A stretch of 58,743 nt of DNA from Fen-1077 sp050014355 (GTDB taxonomy: Bacteria; Chloroflexota; Dehalococcoidia; Dehalococcoidales; RBG-16-60-22), in the NCBI GenBank assembly GCA_050014355.1, contig JBEKDL010000001.1, positions 1 through 58,743 on the forward strand, in the 5' to 3' direction. The notes under the pieces were generated by a model. It was not told the origin of the DNA. It ran no database searches and was given only the letters and a program-made list of their open reading frames with translations. Made by a program: the position numbers and the translations under genes. Shown one piece after another: positions 7,662 through 15,166 of this stretch. Every line of letters starts with the position of its first letter. Within the stretch, counting starts at the first letter, position 1.

Positions 7662-9195
7662 AGATGATAAAATGCCTATGAAAAAAGCTAAAACCCTGAT
7701 GATACAGGGCACCGCCTCTTCGGTGGGGAAGAGCGTAATCGTCACCGCGCTCTGCCGTATTTTCAAGCAGGACGGCTACCGCGTGGCGCCGTTCAAGGCG
7801 CAGAACATGGCGCTTAACTCTTACGTAACGGCGGAAGGCGGGGAAATCGGGCGGGCGCAGGTTGTCCAGGCGGAGGCGGCGGGCGTAGCGCCCACGGTGG
7901 ACATGAATCCGGTACTGCTCAAGCCCACCACGGACACCGGCTGCCAGGTCATCGTGCTGGGTAAAGTGGCGCGCACCATTTCCGCCCGGGACTACTATCA
8001 ATACACCCCTGCCCTGCTGGCCACTATCACGGAAGCGCTAGAGCGGCTCCGCGCCGCCTACGACATCGTCGTCATCGAAGGCGCGGGCAGCCCGGCGGAG
8101 ATAAACCTCAAGGAGCGGGAAATCGTCAACATGCGGGTAGCCAAAGCGTCCGGTTCGCCTGTGCTGCTGGTGGGGGATATTGACCGGGGCGGGGTGTTCG
8201 CGTCGCTCGTCGGCACGCTGGAACTGCTGGACGAGGACGAAAGACGTCACGTTAAAGGTCTAGTCATCAACAAGTTCCGCGGCGACGTCTCTCTTCTCAA
8301 ACCCGCCATCGATTTCCTGGAAAAGCGCACGGGTCTGCCCATGCTGGGCGTCATTCCCTATTTTGGCGATATCCGCATCGCCCAGGAAGATTCCGTCTAC
8401 CTGGAGGAAAAGGAAAACACCGCGCCCACCGGCGGCCTCGATATCGCCCTGATACGCCTGCCTCACATTTCCAACTACGATGATTTCGACCCCCTGGAAG
8501 AGGACGGCTGCACGGTCCGCTACGTGACGCAGCGTTTCGAGCTGGCCAGTCCCCACCTCATTATCCTCCCTGGCACCAAGAGCACCATCGCTGATCTGAC
8601 CTACCTGCGGCGCTCCGGGCTGGCCGCCGCTATCCTCGAAAAAGCGAAAGCTGGCACGCCAGTGGTCGGCATCTGCGGCGGCTACCAGATGCTCGGGCAA
8701 AAAATCCTCGACCCGCTTAAGGTGGAATCGAATGAGACGGAAGTCGCCGGCCTGGGCCTGCTCGATGCCGTCACCGAGTTCATCCCGGAGAAGTCCACCA
8801 GCCAGGTCAGGGCGCAGGTTGTTTCAGACCCGGGGCTGCTGGCGGGGGCTAAAGGTCTGGAAATCGCCGGATACGAAATACACATGGGGCAGACCAGCGT
8901 TAATGATAAAAAGTGCGCTTTCCGTATTATCGAGACGCCGCAGGGCGCCACCGATTATTCCGACGGTCTTTTAAACGAAAAAGGGGACATTCTCGGCACG
9001 TATATGCACGGACTTTTCTACAACGATGATTTCCGAAAAGTGTTCCTTAACAACCTGCGGCGCCACAGTGGACTGCCCGAAAGCGCGAGCGGCATCACGA
9101 CGGATAAAGACCAGCAGTACGATAAACTAGCAGACCTGGTACGCGGAAGCCTGGACTTGCCGCAAATCTACCGGATAATGGAGGCTGGTATTTGA
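7657..9195 (+). CDS. cobQ: Cobyric acid synthase
   Basis: Glutamine-dependent amidotransferase (CobQ/CbiP) that amidates four side chains of adenosylcobyrinate diamide. The N-terminal dethiobiotin-synthetase-like ATPase domain has QGTASSVGKS; the C-terminal class-I glutaminase has its nucleophile in VGICGGYQMLG and the catalytic His in TYMHGLF. Length about 505-512 residues is normal. Start is uncertain: ATG at 7657 has a weak GGATGG upstream but lies in the repeat, and ATGs at 7672 or 7678 give the more family-like N-terminus. Overlaps cobU by 4 bp. The earlier corrin-ring genes are absent from this window. Confidence 0.92.
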   Translation: MTDDKMPMKKAKTLMIQGTASSVGKSVIVTALCRIFKQDGYRVAPFKAQNMALNSYVTAEGGEIGRAQVVQAEAAGVAPTVDMNPVLLKPTTDTGCQVIVLGKVARTISARDYYQYTPALLATITEALERLRAAYDIVVIEGAGSPAEINLKEREIVNMRVAKASGSPVLLVGDIDRGGVFASLVGTLELLDEDERRHVKGLVINKFRGDVSLLKPAIDFLEKRTGLPMLGVIPYFGDIRIAQEDSVYLEEKENTAPTGGLDIALIRLPHISNYDDFDPLEEDGCTVRYVTQRFELASPHLIILPGTKSTIADLTYLRRSGLAAAILEKAKAGTPVVGICGGYQMLGQKILDPLKVESNETEVAGLGLLDAVTEFIPEKSTSQVRAQVVSDPGLLAGAKGLEIAGYEIHMGQTSVNDKKCAFRIIETPQGATDYSDGLLNEKGDILGTYMHGLFYNDDFRKVFLNNLRRHSGLPESASGITTDKDQQYDKLADLVRGSLDLPQIYRIMEAGI

Positions 9196-9752
9196 AGACT
9201 ATTCTTATCCTCGGCGGGGCGCGCAGCGGCAAGAGCCGGCTGGCCGTGGAAATGGCGCAGAAGCGGGGCGGTGAAGTCCTCTTCGTGGCAACCGCCGAAG
9301 CCCGCGACGATGAGATGAAGCGCCGCGTCAAAGCGCACCGTCAGACACGGCCTCCAGAATGGAAGACACTGGAAGCCACGCTGCATATCGGCCGGCAGAT
9401 AAAACAAAATATCGGCCGGGCGCGGACAGTGCTAATCGATTGTATCACCCTGCTGGTGAATAACATCTTCGAGAAGTACGGCGAAAACGCCGGACCCTCG
9501 AAGCTGGAAAGGGCGGTCGAGGCAGAGATTAAAGCGCTGCTGGACTGCGCCGCTCAATCCGATGCCCTTTTTATCATCGTCAGCAACGAGGTGGGGCTGG
9601 GCATTATCCCCGCCGATGGCGTCAGTCGTCTTTACCGCGATTTGCTCGGCCGGGCCAACCAGATGCTCGCCGCCCGGGCCGACGAGGTCTATCTGCTGGT
9701 GGCCGGCCTGCCGGTGGCCCTAAAAAAGTCCAATCCCGACATTGACAGCTAA
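9192..9752 (+). CDS. cobU: Adenosylcobinamide kinase / cobinamide-phosphate guanylyltransferase
   Basis: Bifunctional CobU/CobP enzyme that phosphorylates adenosylcobinamide and transfers GMP to it. The 186-residue product has the P-loop GGARSGKS at 8-15, the VATAEARDDEM segment, the guanylyl-accepting His49 in HRQTRPPEW, and the SNEVGLGIIPADGVSRLYRD motif. The TTG start at 9192 overlaps the cobQ stop (TTGA), with GGAGG just upstream at 9179-9183. It is the last gene of the corrinoid operon; no alpha-ribazole phosphatase (CobC) follows it. Confidence 0.95.
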   Translation: MKTILILGGARSGKSRLAVEMAQKRGGEVLFVATAEARDDEMKRRVKAHRQTRPPEWKTLEATLHIGRQIKQNIGRARTVLIDCITLLVNNIFEKYGENAGPSKLERAVEAEIKALLDCAAQSDALFIIVSNEVGLGIIPADGVSRLYRDLLGRANQMLAARADEVYLLVAGLPVALKKSNPDIDS

Positions 9753-9770
9753 ATACAGTTAGTGTATCAT
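9742..9770 (+). promoter_or_regulatory. Strong sigma70-type promoter for the GYD gene
   Basis: TTGACA at 9742-9747, 17 bp, TATCAT at 9765-9770. The -35 lies within the last codons of cobU. It should make the downstream small gene independent of the riboswitch. Confidence 0.65.
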
Positions 9771-9830
9771 AGGCTCATTATTGTATTCATGAGTCGAAAA
9801 CCACGACTCTAACTAAAAGGGGTGACCGAT

Positions 9831-10136
9831 ATGCCGTATTATGTAATGATGACTAAACTGACCGATGCCGGCCGGAAAACCGTCATGCGCAATCCCTCCA
9901 GAATCTGGGAAGTGAACAAAGAGGTCGAGGACATGGGGGCGAAAATAATTTCCCAGTACTCCCTTCTCGGCGAGTGGGATTTCATCAACATCCTGGAAGC
10001 CCCGAGCAACACTGTCATCGCCAGGGTATCGGCGGCACTCGGTTCCCGCGGCACCCTGGAACCTCTGACGATGTCCGCCATCACCATCGAAGACCTGGTC
10101 AAAGAAATCCAGATGGCCAAAGCCCTCAATAAATAA
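9831..10136 (+). CDS. GYD-domain small protein
   Basis: A 101-residue single-domain protein that resembles the GYD family (ferredoxin-like fold, function not established). Matching features are the opening YYVMMTKLTDAGRK, the central GAKIISQYSLLGEWDFINILEAP (GYD-type turn, here GEWD), and the later VSAALGSRGTL. ATG at 9831 is preferred over GTG at 9822 because AAGGGGTG lies at proper spacing for the ATG. It has its own promoter upstream and a terminator downstream, so it is a monocistronic unit, probably well expressed. No partner can be inferred. Confidence 0.8.
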   Translation: MPYYVMMTKLTDAGRKTVMRNPSRIWEVNKEVEDMGAKIISQYSLLGEWDFINILEAPSNTVIARVSAALGSRGTLEPLTMSAITIEDLVKEIQMAKALNK

Positions 10137-10188
10137 CCACCTGGGCGCTATCAATACCAGCGTAATTGATAACGTACTTCCTCCAGAA

Positions 10189-10228
10189 ATCGGGCTCTGT
10201 TTCCAACCGGAGCCCGATGTTGTTTTTT
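10189..10228 (+). terminator. Intrinsic terminator after the GYD gene
   Basis: ATCGGGCTC (10189-10197) pairs with GAGCCCGAT (10210-10218), 12-nt loop, followed by GTTGTTTTTT. Confidence 0.88.
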
Positions 10229-10286
10229 ATCACACCTTTCAACTCGATTGTTTTATAATAGTACCTGAAGAGCGTGAGAAAAGACC

Positions 10287-11042
10287 GTGACAGCCAAGCT
10301 AAAACCCCTTAAATGGTATCAAGAATTAGCCGATAAAAAAGCTCGGTTAAGCGCTGGCGCTTTCCTCATGGAAGGGGAAAAGGCCATCCGCCAGGTGCTG
10401 GCCAATCACCCGGAAGCTATCATAGAGATAATTTCCGAAGGTGAACCCCCGCTCGATTTCCGTAAATATCCCACGCGCGAGGTCAGCAAAAGCCAGTTCG
10501 ACTATATCAGCACCACACGTACGCCGCAGGGTCTCGCCGCGGTGCTGAAAATGCCGGCGGACATCTATTCCGCCCGCCTTCCTGCCGAGGCCGGCGGTAA
10601 AATCCTCCTGCTGGAGGATATCCAGGACCCCGGCAACGCGGGCACGCTTATCCGCACCGCCGCCGCTTTCGACTTTTCCGGCGTGATTTTATCGGATAAA
10701 TGCGCCGACCCTTTTTCTCCCAAAGTGGTGCAGTCGACCGCCGGCGCGGTAATGTCGGTATGGCTTAGAGCCGCTGCGCAGTATCTGGAGCTCTCGAACT
10801 CATTGCGCGCCAGAGGTTACAAGCTTATCGCCGCGGAACTGAACGGCCGGGACAGCCCGGATGTTTTACACCTTAACCGTTTTATCCTGGCGCTGGGTAA
10901 CGAAGGCGCTGGCCTTTCCCCTGGCCTGCTGAAAATCGCCGACTACCGCGTGGGCATACCAATAGCGCGGGAAAAAGCGGAGTCGCTCAACGCGGCCGTG
11001 TGCGGGGCGATAATGATGTATTTGAGCGGCGGGAGAAGATAA
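10287..11042 (+). CDS. TrmH/SpoU-family RNA 2'-O-methyltransferase
   Basis: A 251-residue SPOUT methyltransferase. An N-terminal substrate-binding region (about 1-95, containing the family EGEKAI segment) precedes the knotted catalytic domain with motif 1 DPGNAGTLIRTAAAF, motif 2 LALGNEGAGLSP and motif 3 IPIAREKAESLNAAVCGAI. All three SAM-knot motifs are intact. Target is a ribose in rRNA or tRNA; which one cannot be told from sequence. The GTG start at 10287 has only a weak purine-rich leader. A TATAAT at 10254-10259 may be its -10 box, without a clear -35. Confidence 0.9.
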   Translation: MTAKLKPLKWYQELADKKARLSAGAFLMEGEKAIRQVLANHPEAIIEIISEGEPPLDFRKYPTREVSKSQFDYISTTRTPQGLAAVLKMPADIYSARLPAEAGGKILLLEDIQDPGNAGTLIRTAAAFDFSGVILSDKCADPFSPKVVQSTAGAVMSVWLRAAAQYLELSNSLRARGYKLIAAELNGRDSPDVLHLNRFILALGNEGAGLSPGLLKIADYRVGIPIAREKAESLNAAVCGAIMMYLSGGRR

Positions 11043-11145
11043 TGCTTTTTTCGCTTCTTAAAAAACATTCCGATAATTGACATTTTCCCCTGAAACGATG
11101 TAATTTCATGGGGAAACTATTCGCTTGCCACCCGGAGGGGCTTTC

Positions 11146-11613
11146 ATGGCGCAAGAAATATTTGAAAATTCTCCATTTGATAACAAGCATTATCATCATG
11201 TCGGCGTTATCGTTAAGAATATTGAAAAAACGATTGCCTATCTTACATCGCTGGGCATTGGGCCGTTCGGCATGCCGGGCGGGGAGAAATGGGTAGAGGT
11301 GTCTTTCAAGGGCGAACTGCGCGGCAGGCCCGCGGCATGGAAGGTAAAAATCAGCAACGCCAGACTCGGCAGCGGGGAGCTCGAATTGCTCCAACCCAGC
11401 GGTGGAAAATCGTTGCTGCAGGAGTTCCTGGATACTCACGGCGAGGGCCTGCACCACATCGGCTACATCACCGATGACCTGGATAGAGATATAAAAACAC
11501 TTGCCAGACAGGGCGTCAAGGTCCTGACCAGCGCTGTCGCAGGAGGCGGAGGTTTCGCTTACTTCGAGACCGGCGGCGCCGGCGGAATCATTACCGAGCT
11601 AAGGCAGCTATAA
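11146..11613 (+). CDS. VOC-superfamily protein (glyoxalase/epimerase-like)
   Basis: A 155-residue vicinal-oxygen-chelate protein of two beta-alpha-beta-beta-beta modules. Likely metal ligands are His in YHHVGVIV, Glu in ELELLQP, His in GLHHIGYI and the final Glu in ITELRQL, the pattern seen in methylmalonyl-CoA epimerase and glyoxalase I. ATG at 11146 follows GGAGGGG (11134-11140). It precedes the alcohol dehydrogenase by 17 bp and likely forms an operon with it, so the substrate may be a sugar-derived or hydroxyacyl compound rather than methylmalonyl-CoA. Confidence 0.82.
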   Translation: MAQEIFENSPFDNKHYHHVGVIVKNIEKTIAYLTSLGIGPFGMPGGEKWVEVSFKGELRGRPAAWKVKISNARLGSGELELLQPSGGKSLLQEFLDTHGEGLHHIGYITDDLDRDIKTLARQGVKVLTSAVAGGGGFAYFETGGAGGIITELRQL

Positions 11614-11630
11614 AACGAGGAGAAAAGATT

Positions 11631-12650
11631 ATGAAAGCAGCCATTTTAAGAGGCATCGGGCTGAAAAACTTACACGTTGAGGACGTCCCGGAACCGCAGG
11701 CGCGGCCGGACGAGGTCAAGGTGAAAATCGCTTACTGTGGCTTATGCGGCACCGACCCCGAAAACGTCGAGGGGCGCTTCGGCCTGATACCCCCGGAGGC
11801 GTACGAGAAGCCACAGATGCTGGGACATGAGGCTTCGGGCACTATCGTCGCGGTGGGCAGCAATATCAAAAGCTATAAGGTCGGGCAAAGGGTTGCCTGC
11901 GATTTCAAAGGCGCCTGCGGAAAATGCTATTACTGCCGTAACCAGATGGAGCACTTCTGCCAGGACCAGGCGCGCGCTTCCGGCTCTTTCGCGGAGTACG
12001 CCGTCTACCCGGAAAGCGCTATCTATGCGCTGCCGGATAACATCAGCCTGGAGGCCGGTTGTTTCCTCGAGCCGGTATCTGTCGCCGTCCATGCTATCGA
12101 CATCGCCGGCGTCCGCCCGAGCAGTACCGTCGCCATATCCGGCGCCGGTCCCATCGGCCTGCTCTGCTTACAGGTGGCGCTCAAGGCCGGGGCGGCACGG
12201 GTCATGGTGTCCGAGCCGGTGGCCGGTAAGCGCGATGTGGCTAAAAAGCTGGGCTCGGATGTCACCGCCGACCCCTACAAGGAAAACCTGGAAGAACTCG
12301 GCAATAAGCTGACGGAGGGGCGCGGGTTCGATACCGTCATCGAGGCCAGCAGTGACCTCGCGGCGGCTAAGCTGGCGATTAACCTCGCGGGCAAATGCGG
12401 CACGGTAGTCTGGGCAGCCGTCTACCCCGTCGAGGCGGAAATCGGCGTGCCACCCTTTACCATGTACGCGAAAGAGCTGTCTATCCGCTCCGTTTTCGTA
12501 TCGCCCTACTGTTTCCCCAGGGCGCTGACTCTCTTGCCTAAACTCGACATCAAGACGCTAATCACGAACATAATTCCGCTAAGAGACATTAAGAAAGCCT
12601 TCGAGCTGCACGAGACCAGGAAGCCGATAAAGATTCTGATTCAGCCATAA
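11631..12650 (+). CDS. Zinc-dependent medium-chain alcohol/polyol dehydrogenase
   Basis: A 339-residue MDR-family enzyme. Catalytic zinc ligands are Cys39 (CGLCGTD), His66-Glu67 (GHEASG) and probably Glu147; the structural zinc lobe has Cys96, Cys99, Cys102 and Cys110. The Rossmann segment is ISGAGPIGLLCLQVALKAGA. The set is complete, so an active NAD(P)-dependent oxidation of a secondary alcohol, polyol or threonine-like substrate is expected. The ribosome site GAGGAGAAAAG precedes the ATG. Its co-location with a split transketolase suggests pentose or polyol metabolism; substrate not determinable. Confidence 0.9.
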   Translation: MKAAILRGIGLKNLHVEDVPEPQARPDEVKVKIAYCGLCGTDPENVEGRFGLIPPEAYEKPQMLGHEASGTIVAVGSNIKSYKVGQRVACDFKGACGKCYYCRNQMEHFCQDQARASGSFAEYAVYPESAIYALPDNISLEAGCFLEPVSVAVHAIDIAGVRPSSTVAISGAGPIGLLCLQVALKAGAARVMVSEPVAGKRDVAKKLGSDVTADPYKENLEELGNKLTEGRGFDTVIEASSDLAAAKLAINLAGKCGTVVWAAVYPVEAEIGVPPFTMYAKELSIRSVFVSPYCFPRALTLLPKLDIKTLITNIIPLRDIKKAFELHETRKPIKILIQP

Positions 12651-12669
12651 AAATAAAGCGAGGCCGACC

Positions 12670-12876
12670 ATGACGGAACAGATACACTGTAAGAAATGCC
12701 ACATGCTGCTGTACTTCGGCGAAGAAATAAAGCGCCGGCTCTACATGCGGGCGATACCTTCGGAGGCAACGGTGCTGGGCTTCTACGAAAACAAATGCCC
12801 CCGCTGCGGCGCCAAGCTGACGCTCAAGACGGTAGAAATCAAGACAGAGGGGCGGAAAAAACATGTCGCACGATGA
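12670..12876 (+). CDS. Small zinc-ribbon protein
   Basis: A 68-residue protein with two CxxC pairs, Cys7/Cys10 (CKKC) and Cys43/Cys46 (CPRC), which should bind one zinc or iron. The C-terminus is Lys/Arg-rich. It lies 19 bp after the dehydrogenase and overlaps the transketolase start by 14 bp, so it is translationally tied to it. No family recognised; it could be an accessory subunit or assembly factor for the transketolase pair. Confidence 0.72.
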   Translation: MTEQIHCKKCHMLLYFGEEIKRRLYMRAIPSEATVLGFYENKCPRCGAKLTLKTVEIKTEGRKKHVAR

Positions 12877-13768
12877 AAAGCTCATCAAGGCGCTGGAAAA
12901 GAAGGCTGACGAGATACGTAAAAACTGTTTCACTATTTTTGAATCGACGCAGATGGGCCACAGCGGCGGCACTATGTCGCTCATCGAAATCATCACCAGC
13001 CTGTATTTCCATCACATCAAGTTCGACCCGAAACAATGCGACTGGCCGGATCGCGACCGCGTGGTGCTCTCCAAGGCCCACTGCTGCGAGGCTATTTACG
13101 CCGCCCTTGTCGAGTTGGGCGTTTATACTAAAGAAACTTTGAAGACTTACTACTGCTACGGCTCGCCGTTCCAGGGGCACGCGGACAGGTGGTGCACGCC
13201 GGGCATCGATTACTCCGGGGGTTCGCTGGGGCAGGGGCTCTCTTTCGCCGCGGGCATGGCCTACGCTGAAAAACTGAAGTCGGCGGTCAAGGACATCAAC
13301 TTCGGCCAGGGCGGATTTTTACAGAGGTATATCGTGAGGCTGGACCCGCTTTACCGCTGCTACGCTATCCTGGGCGACGGCGAATGCCAGGAAGGCATGG
13401 TCTGGGAGGCCGCCATGTTCGCCGCCAAGTACAAGCTGGACAATCTCATCGCTATTGTGGACTATAATAAGTTCTCGCTGGACGGCCCGACCAACGAGGT
13501 GATGAACCTGGAGCCTTTGATAGATAAATGGAAAGCCTTCGGGTGGTGGGTGACGGAAATCGACGGCCACGACATCCGCCAGATAGTCGACACGCTTGAC
13601 CTGACCACCCATCTTTACGGCGATTACCGTCCCAAGTGCATTATCGCCCATACCGTTAAAGGCCACGGCATACCGGCCTGGGAGACCGAGCACATTCACC
13701 TGGGCCGCGGCGACGTGATTATGAGGGGCGTTAAGGAAGGGAGGAAAAAATATGCCGACCTTCAATAA
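12863..13768 (+). CDS. Transketolase, N-terminal (TPP-binding) subunit
   Basis: A 301-residue protein matching the pyrophosphate half of transketolase. The thiamine-diphosphate motif runs from GDGECQEG (171-178) to Asn203 (VDYNK), and active-site histidines are present in MGHSGG, SKAHCC, FQGHAD and KGHGIP. Split transketolases of this kind work as a heterodimer with the separate C-terminal subunit, encoded next with a 17-bp overlap. They shuttle two-carbon units between sugar phosphates. The insertion around 140-160 (FGQGGFLQRYIVRL) is unusual compared with common split forms. Confidence 0.92.
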   Translation: MSHDEKLIKALEKKADEIRKNCFTIFESTQMGHSGGTMSLIEIITSLYFHHIKFDPKQCDWPDRDRVVLSKAHCCEAIYAALVELGVYTKETLKTYYCYGSPFQGHADRWCTPGIDYSGGSLGQGLSFAAGMAYAEKLKSAVKDINFGQGGFLQRYIVRLDPLYRCYAILGDGECQEGMVWEAAMFAAKYKLDNLIAIVDYNKFSLDGPTNEVMNLEPLIDKWKAFGWWVTEIDGHDIRQIVDTLDLTTHLYGDYRPKCIIAHTVKGHGIPAWETEHIHLGRGDVIMRGVKEGRKKYADLQ

Positions 13769-14747
13769 ATACGTGAAAATAGAAAACAAGCCGGTGACAG
13801 TGGCGGCAGGACTGGAGAAAGCAATTACCGCCGCGGCGGCGAAGAACGAGCGTATCATCGCGGTGCTGGAGGATATGGGGTTCCCGGGCATGCTCTGGTT
13901 CAAGAAAAACGCGCCCGACCGCATGATGGAGTGCGGCATCGCCGAGCAGAACGCCGCCGTGGCATCGGCCGGACTGGCCGCGGAAGGTTTTATTCCCATA
14001 ATCAACAGCTTCCTTTTCGCTAACGTCGGCCGGGCTTACAACCAGATTAGGCAGAGTATACTGGTCGACCGTTTTAACGTGAAATTCATCGGACGCGAAG
14101 GCGCCTGGGGCGAGACCGGCATCTCGCATAACACTGTAGAAGGCATCGGCAGCGCGCGTGTGCTGCCCAACCTGGTCATTTTAAACCCTGCTGACGACGT
14201 CGAAGCGGAGAAAGCCGCCGAGGCAATGTTACAGTACATCGGCCCGGTATTGTTAAGGCAGGAGTCCAGCCCGTCGCCGATGAGGATATTCGCGCCTAAT
14301 GTCCCCTTCGATATCGGCAAGGCTTTTTCGTTGCACGACGGCAAGGACGCCACCATCATCGCCACCGGCTATATGCTGACCGAAGCAATAAGGGCGCTGG
14401 ATATACTGGAAAAGGCTGGCCTGGACGTGGGCCTGCTGGACATGTGCACGCTTAAACCGCTGGACGATGAAGCGATAATCAAAGCGGCGCGGCAGACCGG
14501 CGCTATCGTGACGGCGGAAAACGGCAGCGTCATCGGGGGGCTGGGAGACGGCGTGGCGGCGGTTCTTTCTGAAAACCTCCCCACCCCACTTATAAAAGTA
14601 GGGGTCGAGGACGAGTTCAGCCAGTCAGGCAAAATTACCGGCGATATCGATGAGCTTAAAACGCACTTCGGCCTCCGTGCCGAGGACATTGCGGTTTCTA
14701 TTAAAGAGTGCGTTGCTAAGAAAAAGAAGCTGAAGAAAAAGCAATAA
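13752..14747 (+). CDS. Transketolase, C-terminal subunit
   Basis: A 331-residue partner of the preceding gene, containing the pyrimidine-binding domain (catalytic Glu65 in CGIAEQNA) and the C-terminal transketolase domain (SLHDGKDATIIATGYM, DMCTLKPLDDEAI, TAENGSVIGGLGDGV). Start ATG at 13752 has GGGAGGAAAAA upstream. The stop at 14745-14747 lies 2 bp before inverted-repeat element B. Together with the upstream subunit it should give a complete transketolase. Confidence 0.92.
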   Translation: MPTFNKYVKIENKPVTVAAGLEKAITAAAAKNERIIAVLEDMGFPGMLWFKKNAPDRMMECGIAEQNAAVASAGLAAEGFIPIINSFLFANVGRAYNQIRQSILVDRFNVKFIGREGAWGETGISHNTVEGIGSARVLPNLVILNPADDVEAEKAAEAMLQYIGPVLLRQESSPSPMRIFAPNVPFDIGKAFSLHDGKDATIIATGYMLTEAIRALDILEKAGLDVGLLDMCTLKPLDDEAIIKAARQTGAIVTAENGSVIGGLGDGVAAVLSENLPTPLIKVGVEDEFSQSGKITGDIDELKTHFGLRAEDIAVSIKECVAKKKKLKKKQ

Positions 14748-14749
14748 TT

Positions 14750-15147
14750 GTCATTGCGAAGGTATATCCCGAAGCAATCCGTTTCTTTATAGCTTATCTA
14801 TTGTATCTGATCGTACAGGTCTGACCATTGAGGATTGAACGATTCTACAAGTTTGTTCTTTCTTGCCCTGGAACTGCCTTTCAGGCGCTTTTCTCTTAAG
14901 ATAGCTTCCTCCGGGTCATCATAAACCTCGTAATACACTAGTTTATTTATATCGTATTTCGCAGTGAATCCTTTGACCAGTTTGTTTTTATGTTCAAAAA
15001 CCCTTCTTTTTAAATCGCTGGTTACTCCGATGTATAAAGCAACATTGGTGCGGTTAACCATAAAATATATGCAGTATTGCTTATTGAATTTCATGATTAC
15101 TCAATTTAAATGAAGAGAACGGATTGCTTCGCTACGCTCGCAATGAC
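14750..15147. mobile_element. Inverted-repeat element, copy B, carrying a GIY-YIG gene
   Basis: The left arm GTCATTGCGA...CGAAGCAATCCG with TTTCTT (14750-14787) and the right arm AAGAGAACGG then ATTGCTTCGC...CGCAATGAC (15113-15147) are inverted copies of one another, allowing a few mismatches. The only gene between them is a minus-strand GIY-YIG nuclease filling almost all the interior. The termini are shared with copy A at 7539-7661. The whole looks like a small mobile or homing element with nuclease and palindromic ends. No transposase is present and no target duplication is obvious. Confidence 0.7.
14798..15094 (-). CDS. Stand-alone GIY-YIG nuclease domain protein
   Basis: A 98-residue single-domain protein of the UPF0213/YhbQ-like branch. 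The core shows IYFM for the GIY strand, YIGVTSDLKRRVFEHK for the YIG strand with catalytic Arg, a Glu in AILREKRLKG, and a C-terminal NPQW. Motifs look intact, so a metal-dependent DNA nicking or cleaving activity is plausible. No good ribosome-binding site precedes the ATG at 15094. It is enclosed by the inverted repeats of element B and points opposite to the transketolase genes; a function in spreading or maintaining those repeats is an inference. Confidence 0.85.
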   Translation of the reverse strand: MKFNKQYCIYFMVNRTNVALYIGVTSDLKRRVFEHKNKLVKGFTAKYDINKLVYYEVYDDPEEAILREKRLKGSSRARKNKLVESFNPQWSDLYDQIQ

Positions 15148-15166
15148 ATATTCTTTCGGGCGCTTT

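Noticed and set aside
14750..15147. Classical insertion sequence
   Set aside because: No transposase is encoded and no clear target duplication is seen at the borders.
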